Of a DNA stretch of 64,000 nucleotides, positions 43,235 to 55,366 are shown one piece after another. The notes below the pieces were generated by a model that saw only the letters and a program-made list of their open reading frames with translations, had not been told where the DNA came from and did no database searches. Both the position numbers and the translations under genes were made by a program. Each line of letters opens with the position of its first letter. Position 1 is the first letter of the stretch. The DNA comes from Cognatazoarcus halotolerans (GTDB lineage Bacteria > Pseudomonadota > Gammaproteobacteria > Burkholderiales > Rhodocyclaceae). The stretch covers positions 54,964 through 118,963 of the forward strand of contig NZ_WUAF01000014.1 of the NCBI RefSeq assembly GCF_009800965.1, written 5' to 3'.

Positions 43235-43240
43235 TATAAT
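43235..43240 (+). promoter_or_regulatory. -10 element for ppa
   Basis: TATAAT lies 28 bases before the ppa start, with AAGGGAGG as ribosome-binding site between them. The -35 region is weak. Confidence 0.55.
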
Positions 43241-43267
43241 TCGCGCACTTTCAAAAGGGAGGAAGTC

Positions 43268-43795
43268 ATGGGTTTCGACCTCGTCAAAGCCGGGAAAGAT
43301 GTTCCGAACGACATCAATGTGATTATCGAGATCTCCGCCAACGGAGACCCCATCAAGTTCGAGGTGGACAAGGACAGCGGCGCGGTTTTCGTTGACCGGT
43401 TCCTCGGTACTGCAATGCACTACCCCTGCAACTACGGCTATGTGCCCCACACCATCGCCGGTGATGGCGATCCGGTGGATGTGCTGGTGGTAGCACCTTT
43501 CCCGCTGCAGCCGGGCGTGGTGATCCGCTGCCGTCCTGTCGGCATGCTCAAGATGGAAGATGAGAGCGGTATCGACGCCAAGGTGGTGGCCGTTCCCGTT
43601 TCGAAGCTTACCCCGCTTTATGACAAGGTCCAGACGACCGACGATCTGCCCGAGCTTTTGCTCAAGCAGATTTCCCACTTCTTCGAGCACTACAAGGATC
43701 TCGAGCCCGGCAAATGGGTCAAGGTCAAGGGCTGGGGCACAGTCGACGATGCACGCGAAGAGATCCTGAGCGGGATTGCCGCCGCTGCGAAATAA
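43268..43795 (+). CDS. ppa: inorganic pyrophosphatase
   Basis: This 175-residue family I soluble pyrophosphatase shows the active-site segments [35 protein letters not shown] (which includes the D-x-D-P-x-D metal-binding signature) and the C-terminal [15 protein letters not shown]. The length is standard for the bacterial enzyme. It removes PPi made by biosynthetic reactions. A hairpin terminator follows 26 bases after the stop. Confidence 0.98.
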   Translation: MGFDLVKAGKDVPNDINVIIEISANGDPIKFEVDKDSGAVFVDRFLGTAMHYPCNYGYVPHTIAGDGDPVDVLVVAPFPLQPGVVIRCRPVGMLKMEDESGIDAKVVAVPVSKLTPLYDKVQTTDDLPELLLKQISHFFEHYKDLEPGKWVKVKGWGTVDDAREEILSGIAAAAK

Positions 43796-43820
43796 ACCAG
43801 GATCGCTGGTTTACAGCACG

Positions 43821-43847
43821 AAACGGCCCGCTCGATGCGGGCCGTTT
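43821..43847. terminator. bidirectional terminator between ppa and the COG3146 gene
   Basis: AAACGGCCCGC (43821-43831) and GCGGGCCGTTT (43837-43847) form an 11-bp perfect stem with a 5-base loop. T-rich and A-rich outer ends suit termination on both strands; its edge touches the stop of the minus-strand gene. Confidence 0.8.
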
Positions 43848-44990
43848 TCATGTGTGTCCGGTCTGTGTGCTCTGGCGAAAGGGGCTGCGTTCGGCGAGCT
43901 CATCCAGATACAGGCCGATGCCTGCCCGCTCCCGCGCCAGAAAGTGATCGAGCGCATCGCGAAAGCGCGAATCGGCGATCCAGTGGGCAGAGCGGGTCTG
44001 AACTGGCGTGAGTCCGCGAGAGAGCTTGTGTTCCCCCTGGGCGCCGCCCTCCATGCGCGCAAGTCCGAGCTGTATGCAGTAATCGATGGCACGGTAATAG
44101 CACACCTCGAAATGCAGGTTGGGAATGTGCCGGCTTGCGCCCCAGTATCGTCCGTAGAGTGCACTCCCGTCGCACAGGAAGAATGCCCCGGCAAGCGCCT
44201 TGCCGTTCTCCTCGACGAGTAGCAGCCGGACCTGTTCCGGCATCCGCGAGGCGATGTCGATGAAGAACGCCTCATTGAGATAGGGCGTTGATCGATGCAG
44301 ACGGTATGTCTGCGCATAGACGGAGTAGAAGAAGCGCCAGTGCTCCTCGCTGGCCTGATGCCCGTCCAGCCATCGATAGCTCAACGTCAGCCCCTCGAGC
44401 CTGCGGCGCTCCTGGCGGATCTTCTTGCGCTTTTCGTGATTGAGTGAAGTCAGGAACGCTTCGAAATCGCGGTAACCGGCATTGTGCCAGTGAAACTGGA
44501 CGCCTTCGCGTACCAGCATCCGTCGCGACGTCATCAGTTCGGCTTCGTCCTTGCCGGGGAAGAGGATGTGCAGCGATGAAGCCCCGCTTTCCTTGACCTG
44601 GGCGAGCACCGCATCGAGCAGGGTTGCGCGGTCGCCGGTGGTCCGGCCAAGCAGGCGGTTACCGGGCAACGGCGAGAACGGGATGGCGGAAAGCCATTTG
44701 GGATAGTAGGCAATGCCGTTGCGCTGATAGGCGTCTGCCCATGCCCAGTCGAACACATACTCGCCGTAGGAGTGTTCCTTCAGGTAGAGCGGCATGGCGG
44801 CAACCAGGCTGGCGTCGCGCAACAGCACCGCATGGGCGGGCAGCCAGCCGGTCCCCGGGCCTGTGCAGCCGTTAGACTCGAGCGCTTCGAGGAAGGCATG
44901 GCGAAGTCCGGGATGGCCATCATGGAGTGCATCCCAGGCCTCAGGCTGAATCTGTGAGATGCGGTCGAGAAGTTTGAAGTGTGATGGCAT
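43848..44990 (-). CDS. COG3146 (DUF482) GNAT/FemAB-like protein
   Basis: This 380-residue protein is of the DUF482 family, which has a tandem GNAT-like fold distantly related to peptidoglycan FemAB transferases. Conserved stretches include HPGLRHAFLEALESNGC, DWAWADAYQRNGIAYYPKW and ARMEGGAQGEHKLSRGLTP. ATG 44990 (MPSHFKLLDRISQIQ) gives a normal family N-terminus; the longer frame has no supporting site. It is divergent from nadE. The family has no established substrate; an acyl or aminoacyl transfer role is inferred only from the fold. Confidence 0.85.
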   Translation of the reverse strand: MPSHFKLLDRISQIQPEAWDALHDGHPGLRHAFLEALESNGCTGPGTGWLPAHAVLLRDASLVAAMPLYLKEHSYGEYVFDWAWADAYQRNGIAYYPKWLSAIPFSPLPGNRLLGRTTGDRATLLDAVLAQVKESGASSLHILFPGKDEAELMTSRRMLVREGVQFHWHNAGYRDFEAFLTSLNHEKRKKIRQERRRLEGLTLSYRWLDGHQASEEHWRFFYSVYAQTYRLHRSTPYLNEAFFIDIASRMPEQVRLLLVEENGKALAGAFFLCDGSALYGRYWGASRHIPNLHFEVCYYRAIDYCIQLGLARMEGGAQGEHKLSRGLTPVQTRSAHWIADSRFRDALDHFLARERAGIGLYLDELAERSPFRQSTQTGHT

Positions 44991-45135
44991 GTCAGTGATG
45001 GGTCCTGGGAGGCGGGCAGACCGGATCGGTGCCGCGCAGCCGACGGTCGGCACATGATATCCCGCCCGCTCGACCGCTCCTCGTTGCGGCAACGCAAAGC
45101 CTCGGCTCAATGGCGCAAAACGCTGATGATCACGC

Positions 45136-45141
45136 TATAGT
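45136..45141 (+). promoter_or_regulatory. -10 element very close to the nadE start
   Basis: TATAGT ends only nine bases before the nadE ATG, so a transcript from it would have a leader of just a few bases. No Shine-Dalgarno is visible, so nadE may be read from a leaderless or near-leaderless mRNA. Confidence 0.4.
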
Positions 45142-45150
45142 TACGCCGCT

Positions 45151-47144
<1,994 letters not shown>

Positions 47145-47149
47145 CCGGC

Positions 47150-47178
47150 GCCGCCATTGCCGGTAACGCGATGGCGGC
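47150..47178 (+). terminator. hairpin after glnB
   Basis: GCCGCCAT (47150-47157) pairs with ATGGCGGC (47171-47178) around a 13-base loop, five bases past the glnB stop, in the convergent gap with smr. There is no T-tract. Confidence 0.45.
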
Positions 47179-47181
47179 AGT

Positions 47182-48261
47182 TCATTGTGCTGAGGCGCGC
47201 CCCGGTACCGTAGTGCTGGCACGCAGCAGTATGAGCAGCGCACCTCCACCGCCGTCGTGCGGTGGTGCCTGACAAAAGGCAAGAATTTCCTCACGCTGTG
47301 CGAGCCAGCCGCGCGAAAGGTGTTTCAGCACCGGGATGCGGCCAGGCGAACCGAGACCCTTGCCATGTATCAGCCGTACGCAGCGCCGGCCCAGATGCAG
47401 GCTTTCCCCGAGAAATGTGGCCAGCGCGGCACGCGCTTCGTCACGGACGAGGCCGTGAAGGTCCAGTTGTCCCTGGACGACCCAACGTCCGCGTCGTAGA
47501 TCGGTAAGCACTCGTCTGGGAATGCCCGGTCGAAGGAATGCGGTTTCTTCTCCCGTGTCGAGCCGGTCTTCGAGGCTGAGAGGGCTGCCGAGCGCTTCGG
47601 CGAGCACCGAGCGATCATCGGCCTGCCGTTGCACCGGATGCGGCGGGGCTGGCGGAGTCGAGACGATCGCCCGGTTATCCGCTTTCAGTGGGCGGGTTCC
47701 TTGCAGCGCCCAGTCAAGCAGTGCGCGTGGGTCGTCCGGGTGGACGTCGGACGGCAGATGTTCGAGCAGGGACGCCGGGTCGAACGTTGCCGCTGCATGC
47801 GGATCCAGGGGGGATTTGCGGCGCGATCCAGGGTGGCCCGGATCGACCCGTCCTGCGTCCTTGATCGGGACGACATCCCGCATCTCGAAGCGAAACAGCG
47901 CATCTTCGTCGCCCGGCGCGTCGAGTGCGCCGTCAGCTTCTGCCTCGTGCTCCGGCTCGCGGCGGCGCGGCTGTGGCAGTGGTTTGGGGCGTTCAAGGAT
48001 GACCCTGTTAACCGTCGGCAGAGCCGTCGCGTCTGCCAGCGCGGCCCTGAATAATGCCGCATCGTCTTCGTCTTGAGGACCGGATTGCAACGCCACCGTA
48101 TTTGCGGCGTCGCTTTTCCGGGGCTTTCGGGTGCTCCCCTTGACTTTCGGTGGCGCGAGCGTGCCGCGAAGCGGCTTCAAGGCTTCGAAGCCCGAAGCAT
48201 GCCCGGTCCGCCCAGCGGATGGCCGGGACTCCGGCTTGGCACGTAGAGAGCGCCGCCCCAT
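47182..48261 (-). CDS. Smr-domain protein with an extended, internally repeated N-terminus
   Basis: This 359-residue protein has a C-terminal Smr domain (QLDLHGLVRDEARAAL at about 265-280; IHGKGLGSPG), with the LDLHG and HGKG motifs of Smr endonucleases such as SmrB. The N-terminal half is much longer than in usual relatives. It repeats a motif of form DD/DED-x(1-3)-ALF...P-x-x-x-N/G-R: at residues 66-97 (DDAALFRAALADATALPTVN), 118-148 (DEDALFRFEMRDVVPI), 176-208 (DDPRALLDWALQGTRPLKAD) and more weakly from 215. ATG 48261 lies 1 base after the trxB stop region, so the two are probably co-transcribed. In SmrB a single such N-terminal segment is linked to ribosome contact (from memory). Confidence 0.88.
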   Translation of the reverse strand: MGRRSLRAKPESRPSAGRTGHASGFEALKPLRGTLAPPKVKGSTRKPRKSDAANTVALQSGPQDEDDAALFRAALADATALPTVNRVILERPKPLPQPRRREPEHEAEADGALDAPGDEDALFRFEMRDVVPIKDAGRVDPGHPGSRRKSPLDPHAAATFDPASLLEHLPSDVHPDDPRALLDWALQGTRPLKADNRAIVSTPPAPPHPVQRQADDRSVLAEALGSPLSLEDRLDTGEETAFLRPGIPRRVLTDLRRGRWVVQGQLDLHGLVRDEARAALATFLGESLHLGRRCVRLIHGKGLGSPGRIPVLKHLSRGWLAQREEILAFCQAPPHDGGGGALLILLRASTTVPGRASAQ

Positions 48262-48262
48262 T

Positions 48263-49243
<981 letters not shown>

Positions 49244-49448
49244 CTAAAGGAAGAATTATAACCATCTCGTACTTCAGGCCGGCCTGGGGAGACTCGTCCT
49301 TGCCCGGCTGCTGCGGCGTGGCGATTCGCGAAGGCGGGCGACATGCCGGGTGGGCCCGTGTTCAAAAATGCGGGCGTGTTGTTCTACCGGAAGAATTTGT
49401 CGGTTACCATCGGCAGGTCTACGAAACTGGCTTCTTGCTGGAGGCACA

Positions 49449-50120
49449 ATGAACCTGTCCAATGCCGTTTCCACCATTGCGCTCAAAACCTTCCCCCTGT
49501 TCAATGGTCTTGGCGACGATCGGCTTGCCGCAATCGCCCAGCATGCCCTCATGCGCAGGGTGGCGCGTGGTCAGGCGGTCGTCCACGCGGGAGATCGTAC
49601 CGACTATGTCTACTTTGTCCTGACCGGCACGCTCAAGGTTCTGGTCAGCGATGAAGATGGTCGTGAGGTCATTCTCACGATGCTTGGACAGGGAGAACTG
49701 TTCGGGGAGATGGGCGTCTTTGACGAGCAGCCGCGTTCTGCGTCGGTTGTCGCCGTTTCCCCCGTTGATCTGGTCGTCATTGCCAAATCGGATTTCCGCC
49801 GCATGATGCAGGAGAATTTCGACATCGCCTGGCGCATCATGAGCAACCTGGCGGAAAGATTGCGCACTGCCGATCGCAAGATCGAAAGCCTGGCGCTGAT
49901 GGATGTCTACGGCCGGGTGGCCAGGTTGCTGCTTGAGATGGCCGAGGATGTGGAAGGAGAGCGTATCGTCCAGCGCAAGATCTCGAAGCAGGATATCGCC
50001 AAGATGATCGGCGCCTCGCGCGAGATGGTGAGCCGGGTCATGAAGGATCTTGGATTGCGCGGCCTCATCGAAGAGTCCGACCGGGGGATCATTCTGCGCG
50101 AACGGATCCTCGATTTGTAA
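49449..50120 (+). CDS. Crp/Fnr-family transcription regulator (no Fe-S ligands)
   Basis: This 223-residue protein has an N-terminal cyclic-nucleotide-binding-type beta-barrel (LMRRVARGQAVVHAGDR through GELFGEMGVFDEQPRSASV), a dimer helix and a C-terminal helix-turn-helix (SKQDIAKMIGASREMVSRVM). FNR-type N-terminal cysteines are absent, so it is a Crp-like rather than oxygen-sensing member. The GELFGEMGVFDEQPRSASV phosphate-binding cassette suggests a nucleotide ligand. GGAGG precedes ATG 49449. It lies upstream of ftsK with a 111-base gap; targets are unknown. Confidence 0.9.
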   Translation: MNLSNAVSTIALKTFPLFNGLGDDRLAAIAQHALMRRVARGQAVVHAGDRTDYVYFVLTGTLKVLVSDEDGREVILTMLGQGELFGEMGVFDEQPRSASVVAVSPVDLVVIAKSDFRRMMQENFDIAWRIMSNLAERLRTADRKIESLALMDVYGRVARLLLEMAEDVEGERIVQRKISKQDIAKMIGASREMVSRVMKDLGLRGLIEESDRGIILRERILDL

Positions 50121-50184
50121 TCTGTCGAGATACTTTGGATGTATCGCCGGGCCGGACGGCCCGGGCAGTATTGCTGCGATGACA

Positions 50185-50190
50185 TATAAT
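50185..50190 (+). promoter_or_regulatory. -10 element for ftsK
   Basis: TATAAT lies 41 bases before the ftsK ATG; the -35 region is not convincing. Confidence 0.45.
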
Positions 50191-50231
50191 CGCGGATTGT
50201 TGTACGCAGCCGCCCGGTGCGGTGAAATTTG

Positions 50232-52523
50232 ATGTTGCCTTCCGCTTCTTCCCGTTCCCAGCCATTGCCGGAAAAGATCGCCGCTCGCCTCCAAGAGGCT
50301 CGCTGGCTTCTTTTCGGATTGGTGGCGGTCTATCTGGCGATGGTTCTGCTGGGGTACAGCAAGAACGATCCCGGCTGGTCCCACGCTGCCGCCGTCGAGC
50401 GTGTCGCAAACCCGGGCGGCAGGCTTGGCGCCTGGATCTCGGACCTGATGCTTTACCTCTTCGGCCTCTCGGCCTGGTGGTGGGTCTTCTTTCTTGGTCT
50501 GGGGCTTGTGAGCGGCTACCGTCGTTTGCGGCATCCCAGCCATACCGACCATCGTTCGCTGTTGGTGGTGTTTTGCGGGTTCTGCATAACGCTGCTTTCG
50601 AGCAGTGCCCTTGAGGCACTGCGCTTCCATTCGTCGACGGCGGATTTGCCGCTTAAATCGGGCGGCATGCTCGGCGTCGAGCTCGGCGAGATGGCTCTTC
50701 GATACCTCGGCTTTACGGGCGGGACGTTGGTGCTGTTGACGCTGGCCGCGACGGGCCTGAGCCTGTTTACCGGCGTGTCGTGGGTTGGTGCCGCGGAGCG
50801 CATGGGCATGTGGCTCGAGGACGGCTGGTACTTCATCGAGCGCAAGTGGAAGGAGTGGCAGGATCGCAAGGTCGGGCGGGAAGTGGCTGAAAAGCGCGAG
50901 GCCGTCGTCAAGACCAAGCGCAGGAAGACCGAGCTTTCGCCACCGGCGCCATTTCGCATCGAACCCGCAGTGACCGAGGTGGTCAAGTCCGAGCGCGTAG
51001 AACGGGAGCGCCAGCAGACGCTCTTCAGCGATATCGCCGAGGGTCTGATTCCTCCGATCGGGTTGCTCGACGCGCCGTCACGTGATGTCGATCCGCCCTC
51101 TGCGGAAACCCTCGAGTACACCTCCCGCGTGATCGAGCGCAAGCTGGCTGACTTCGGTGTGGAGGTCAAGGTGCTGGCGGCATATCCGGGGCCTGTGATC
51201 ACCCGTTACGAGATCGAGCCGGCGACGGGGGTCAAGGGCAGTCAGGTCGTCAATCTGGCGAAGGATCTGGCGCGCGCCTTGTCGCTGGTGTCGATCCGCG
51301 TGGTCGAGACCATTCCCGGCAAGTCCTGCATGGCGCTCGAATTGCCGAATCCGAAACGCCAGACCGTTCGGCTCTCCGAGATCGTCGCCTCGAAGGCCTA
51401 TCAGGACATGACTTCGCCGTTGACCGTGGCGCTTGGCAAGGATATCGGTGGCCAGCCGATCGTTGCCGACCTGGCGAAGATGCCGCACCTGCTCGTCGCC
51501 GGTACGACCGGCTCGGGCAAGTCGGTCGGCGTCAATGCAATGATCCTGTCACTGCTGTACAAGTCGGAGCCGGATCGGGTGCGTTTGATCATGGTCGACC
51601 CGAAAATGCTGGAGCTGTCCATCTACGAGGGCATTCCGCATCTTCTCGCGCCCGTTGTGACCGACATGAAGCACGCAGGCAACGCCCTCAACTGGTGCGT
51701 TGGCGAGATGGAGAAGCGCTACAAGCTCATGGCCGCAGTGGGTGTACGTAACCTGGCGGGCTTCAACAAGCAGGTAGTGGACGCTCGAAAGCAGGGTATT
51801 CCGCTCACGAACCCGTTCTCGATTACACCGGAAAATCCCGAGCCTCTGGAATCGCTGCCGCATATCGTCGTCATCGTTGACGAGTTCGCCGATCTGATGA
51901 TGGTGGTCGGCAAGAAGGTCGAAGAGTTGATTGCCCGTCTGGCGCAGAAGGCGCGGGCTGCCGGTATTCATCTCATCCTTGCCACCCAACGCCCCTCGGT
52001 GGACGTCATTACCGGCCTGATCAAGGCCAATATTCCCACCCGCATGGCCTTCCAGGTGTCGAGCAAGATCGATTCGCGCACGATTCTCGACCAGATGGGG
52101 GCAGAGAATCTGCTGGGTATGGGCGACATGCTGTATCTGCCCCCGGGGTCCGGACTGCCGGTGAGGGTGCATGGCGCCTTCGTGGCCGATGACGAAGTGC
52201 ACAAGGTGGTGGATCACCTCAAGCAGCACGGTGCCCCGGATTACGTCGAGGGCATTCTCTCGGCGCCGGAAGACGACGGTGACGGTGTGCTCGGCGGAGG
52301 TGGCGGGGATTCTGACGGAGAAGCCGATCCGCTTTACGACCAGGCCGTCGAGATCGTGGTCAAGACGCGTCGTCCATCGATTTCGCTCGTTCAGCGACAC
52401 CTCCGGATCGGCTATAACCGTGCGGCCCGTCTCATCGAGCAGATGGAACGCTCCGGCCTTGTTTCCTCGATGGGCAGCAATGGTAATCGTGAAGTGCTGA
52501 CCCCGGCCAAGGAAGCGGACTGA
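50232..52523 (+). CDS. ftsK: DNA translocase FtsK
   Basis: This 763-residue SpoIIIE/FtsK translocase has four N-terminal membrane helices within the first ~190 residues, a short linker, the RecA-like motor with Walker [13 protein letters not shown] and Walker [13 protein letters not shown], and the C-terminal gamma winged-helix domain ([20 protein letters not shown]) that reads KOPS sites. The linker is short compared with E. coli FtsK. It clears DNA from the division septum and activates XerCD at dif. ATG 50232 was chosen over the adjacent TTG. It is followed by lolA, the usual order. Confidence 0.97.
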   Translation: MLPSASSRSQPLPEKIAARLQEARWLLFGLVAVYLAMVLLGYSKNDPGWSHAAAVERVANPGGRLGAWISDLMLYLFGLSAWWWVFFLGLGLVSGYRRLRHPSHTDHRSLLVVFCGFCITLLSSSALEALRFHSSTADLPLKSGGMLGVELGEMALRYLGFTGGTLVLLTLAATGLSLFTGVSWVGAAERMGMWLEDGWYFIERKWKEWQDRKVGREVAEKREAVVKTKRRKTELSPPAPFRIEPAVTEVVKSERVERERQQTLFSDIAEGLIPPIGLLDAPSRDVDPPSAETLEYTSRVIERKLADFGVEVKVLAAYPGPVITRYEIEPATGVKGSQVVNLAKDLARALSLVSIRVVETIPGKSCMALELPNPKRQTVRLSEIVASKAYQDMTSPLTVALGKDIGGQPIVADLAKMPHLLVAGTTGSGKSVGVNAMILSLLYKSEPDRVRLIMVDPKMLELSIYEGIPHLLAPVVTDMKHAGNALNWCVGEMEKRYKLMAAVGVRNLAGFNKQVVDARKQGIPLTNPFSITPENPEPLESLPHIVVIVDEFADLMMVVGKKVEELIARLAQKARAAGIHLILATQRPSVDVITGLIKANIPTRMAFQVSSKIDSRTILDQMGAENLLGMGDMLYLPPGSGLPVRVHGAFVADDEVHKVVDHLKQHGAPDYVEGILSAPEDDGDGVLGGGGGDSDGEADPLYDQAVEIVVKTRRPSISLVQRHLRIGYNRAARLIEQMERSGLVSSMGSNGNREVLTPAKEAD

Positions 52524-52573
52524 ACCGGCCAGCACTGACGCGGTCAACCACGCTCTTCCGTTCTGGATTCACG

Positions 52574-53206
52574 ATGATGCCTATTGTTCTGCGATTCCGG
52601 CTCCTGCTTCTGTCCGTGGTGCTTCTCGGCAGCCTGCAGGCGAGGGCGGGTGGGCTCGATCAGTTGCGGCAGTTCGTATCTCAAACCAGTAGCGGGTCGG
52701 GCGAGTTTTCGCAGACGGTCATTCCGCGGTCCGGTCGCAAGCCGCAGGTCGCCTCCGGAAAGTTCTGGTTTGAACGTCCGGGCCGCTTTCGCTGGTCTTA
52801 CGAGCAGCCTTACCAGCAGTTGTTGGTCGGAGATGGGGAACGCATGTGGTCCTACGACAGGGACCTGAATCAGGTTACGGTCAAACGCATGGACGATGCG
52901 CTCGGCGCCACGCCGGCTGCGATCATTGCCGGCAAGGCGGCCATCGAGAAGAATTTCGACCTCACGGAGGGCGCAGCCGCGGATGGGCTCGCGTGGGTGG
53001 ACGCCAAGCCAAAGGTCGAGGGGGGCGCGTTCGCGTCGCTGCGCCTCGGCTTCTCGGAATCCATTCTGAAGGTCATGGAGATCAGTGACAATTTCGGCCA
53101 GAACACCCGGCTCGTGTTCGAGCGCTTCGAGAAGAACCCCCGCTTGAGTCCCGAACTCTTTCGTTTCACGCCACCGGCCGGTGCCGACGTGATCGGCGGC
53201 GAGTGA
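52574..53206 (+). CDS. lolA: outer-membrane lipoprotein carrier protein LolA
   Basis: This 210-residue periplasmic chaperone has a signal peptide (LRFRLLLLSVVLLGSLQARA) and the LolA fold: LRQFVSQTSSGSGEFSQTV, the RPGRFRWSYEQPYQQLLVGD signature and a C-terminal FRFTPPAGADVIGGE. It carries lipoproteins from LolCDE to LolB. It is 50 bases after ftsK and 9 bases before the rarA remnant, the conserved ftsK-lolA-rarA order. Confidence 0.96.
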   Translation: MMPIVLRFRLLLLSVVLLGSLQARAGGLDQLRQFVSQTSSGSGEFSQTVIPRSGRKPQVASGKFWFERPGRFRWSYEQPYQQLLVGDGERMWSYDRDLNQVTVKRMDDALGATPAAIIAGKAAIEKNFDLTEGAAADGLAWVDAKPKVEGGAFASLRLGFSESILKVMEISDNFGQNTRLVFERFEKNPRLSPELFRFTPPAGADVIGGE

Positions 53207-53215
53207 CCACGAGGC

Positions 53216-53665
53216 ATGCGGGATCTGTTCGCTTCCGACGAGACGCTCGGCCAGCCCCTGGCCGAGGCAACGCGGCCCGTCAGTATCGATGAAGTCATTG
53301 GCCAGTCTCATCTTCTGGGTCCGGGCAAGCCACTGCGGCGCGCATTCGAATCGGGCAAGCTGCATTCGATGATTCTGTGGGGGCCGCCGGAAGTGGGAAA
53401 AACCACGCTCGCGCGACCGATGGCGGTTGCCTTCGATGCCGATTTCATTGCTCTTTCCGCCGAGTTTTCGGAGGTGAAGGAGATACGGGAGGCAATTCAG
53501 CGGGCAGAAATGGCGCGTGCCAGGGGCCGTCACACGATTCTGTTCGTCGATGAGGTGTACGGCCTCAATAGAGTTGTCAGGTCATATATAAATCAACTTT
53601 TTACAAGATTTTTTGTGCGAGATTTTGGGCTTCCCTATTGTTTTTCGGGGGAAAACCATGCCTGA
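53216..53665 (+). pseudogene. rarA: truncated, decayed native rarA (5' fragment)
   Basis: The first ~120 codons correspond to the N-terminal part of RarA (MgsA), the clamp-loader-like AAA+ ATPase: DLFASDETLGQPLAEATRPV, DEVIGQSHLLGPGKPLRRAF. It sits exactly where rarA is expected after lolA and has host-like GC-rich codons. Key residues have changed: the Walker A region reads GPPEVGKTTLARP (Glu for the usual Gly) and the Walker B end reads DEVYGLN where the intact copy has DEIHRFN. After about base 53575 similarity stops and an AT-rich joint (53580-53657) leads into the second rarA, which starts inside the end of this frame. It is almost certainly non-functional. Confidence 0.85.
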
Positions 53666-54962
53666 TCTGTTCGCACAAGAGCCTGCCGCACCACTCGCTG
53701 AAGCCCTTCGCCCCAAGACCTTGGACGAGGTCATTGGGCAGTCGCACCTACTCGGCGAGGGGAAGCCGCTGAGACTGGCTTTCCAGTCGGGCAAGCCGCA
53801 CTCCATGATCTTTTGGGGGCCGCCCGGTGTTGGCAAGACCACATTGGCACGGCTCACAGCCACGGCCTTTAAGTGTGAGTTCATCGCCTTGTCGGCTGTT
53901 CTTTCCGGTGTCAAGGACATCAGGGAAGCAATGGAGCAGGCGAGGCAATATCTCGCTCAGGGCAAGAACACCATCTTGTTTGTAGACGAAATTCACAGGT
54001 TCAATAAATCTCAGCAAGATGCTTTGTTGCCTCATGTGGAGTCTGGACTGTTCACCTTCATTGGCGCCACTACGGAGAACCCTTCCTTTGAGGTGAATTC
54101 GGCATTGCTGTCGCGGGCTCAGGTCTATGTGCTTAAGTCGCTGACGGACGAAGAACTGAAGAAGCTGCTTCGACGGGCTCAAGAGAAGGCCCTTGGTGAG
54201 CTGGAGTTTGACGACAAGGCTGTAGATACGATTGTTGGGTATGCAGACGGTGATGCAAGACGGTTCCTGAACCTGCTGGAGCAGTGCAAAACGGCCGCTG
54301 GTGCTGTTGGTGTCCGCAAGATTGATACAGACTTTATACAGAATGCCCTGTCCCTTAATTCAAGGCGTTTTGACAAGGGCGGGGATAACTTCTACGACCA
54401 GATCTCGGCCTTGCATAAATCGGTGCGTGGCTCGCATCCTGATGCTGCCCTCTACTGGCTGACTCGCATGTTGGACGGCGGTGCTGATCCGCGGTATCTG
54501 GCACGGCGCATCGTTCGCATGGCGTGGGAAGACATTGGCCTTGCCGACCCCAGAGCGATGCAGATTGCCAACGATGCGGCTCTGTCTTTTGAACGGCTGG
54601 GGAGTCCTGAAGGTGAGCTGGCACTTGGTCAGGCAGTGATTTATCTGGCCGTAGCTGCCAAGAGCAATGCGGGTTACAACGCCTACAACCAGGCCAAAGC
54701 CTTCGTGAAGCAGGACAAGAGCCGTGAGGTTCCTGTCCATCTTCGCAATGCGCCAACCAAGCTCATGAAGGAACTTGGCTACGGGCATGAATACAGATAT
54801 GCCCACGACGAGCCCAATGCTTACGCTGCTGGTGAAACCTACTTGCCTGACGGTGTTGTAGAACCGGCTTGGTATCAGCCAGTGCCAAGGGGCTTGGAGA
54901 TCAAGATAGGTGAAAAGCTCGCCATGCTGAAGAAGTGGGACGAGGAGGCTGGCGAAAAATAA
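53658..54962 (+). CDS. rarA: replication-associated recombination protein A, probably acquired copy
   Basis: This 434-residue full-length RarA/MgsA-type AAA+ ATPase acts at stalled replication forks. Motifs are intact: Walker A WGPPGVGKTTLARL, Walker B TILFVDEIHRFNKSQQDALL, sensor 1 GATTENPSFEVNSALLSRA and the C-terminal MgsA domain (RRIVRMAWEDIGLADPRAMQ, YLPDGVVEPAWYQPVPRGLE). Codon and base use are visibly more A/T-rich than the flanking genes (for example many AAG/GAT/CTT/TTT codons), and it follows a broken copy of the same gene. Both facts point to horizontal replacement. ATG 53658 follows GGGGGAAAA. Confidence 0.95.
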   Translation: MPDLFAQEPAAPLAEALRPKTLDEVIGQSHLLGEGKPLRLAFQSGKPHSMIFWGPPGVGKTTLARLTATAFKCEFIALSAVLSGVKDIREAMEQARQYLAQGKNTILFVDEIHRFNKSQQDALLPHVESGLFTFIGATTENPSFEVNSALLSRAQVYVLKSLTDEELKKLLRRAQEKALGELEFDDKAVDTIVGYADGDARRFLNLLEQCKTAAGAVGVRKIDTDFIQNALSLNSRRFDKGGDNFYDQISALHKSVRGSHPDAALYWLTRMLDGGADPRYLARRIVRMAWEDIGLADPRAMQIANDAALSFERLGSPEGELALGQAVIYLAVAAKSNAGYNAYNQAKAFVKQDKSREVPVHLRNAPTKLMKELGYGHEYRYAHDEPNAYAAGETYLPDGVVEPAWYQPVPRGLEIKIGEKLAMLKKWDEEAGEK

Positions 54963-54980
54963 AATCTTTCTGGAGGGGCG

Positions 54981-55366
54981 ATGTCTGACCCATCAGCAAT
55001 TAAAACTTGCAGCAAGAAGACCTCTTCTATGAAGACCGTTTTCTTGAAAGCTGGGCGGGCGCAATCGTCACCAATCCAACGCGGCCATTGTCGAACTCGT
55101 TGCCAACTGTTTGGACGCCTACGCCACCGAAGTCAAGATAAGCTGGCCTGAGCCGAGGACCCCATAAGCAGTTCTCCATCTCGGACAACGGTAAGGGCAT
55201 GACGAAGGCCGAGTTCGATTACATCTGGCGTGCCACGTCCTATGACCGTATCTCCAAGGGCGGTGCCGCAACAGCACCGCCATCAGGGGTAAAAGGTCTT
55301 CCGCGATTCGTCCCCGGCAAGAATGGCAAGGGCCGATTCGCCAGTTCTTGCCTCGCCAAGAACTAG
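54981..55366 (+). pseudogene. frameshifted GHKL-type (HSP90/MutL-like) ATPase remnant
   Basis: Starting at an ATG with GGAGGGG upstream, the piece reads as an ATP-binding protein only if the frame is changed at least three times. Recognisable segments are DLFYEDRFLESWAGAIVTNP, AAIVELVANCLDAYATEVKI (N box, E-x3-N-x2-DA), FSISDNGKGMTKAEFDYIW (G1 box) and PGKNGKGRFAS (G2-like box). A TAA interrupts after WPEPRTP, and the piece ends at TAG 55364-55366, far short of a full protein. It lies 18 bases after the acquired rarA and probably came in with it. The original function is unknown; similar ATPases occur in defence islands, which is only a suggestion. Confidence 0.65.

Noticed and set aside
42804..43267. 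Possible additional small gene in the long tonB-ppa gap
   Set aside because: Open frames here are extensions of the tonB frame or antisense shadows; riboswitch-like and promoter signals explain the stretch better.
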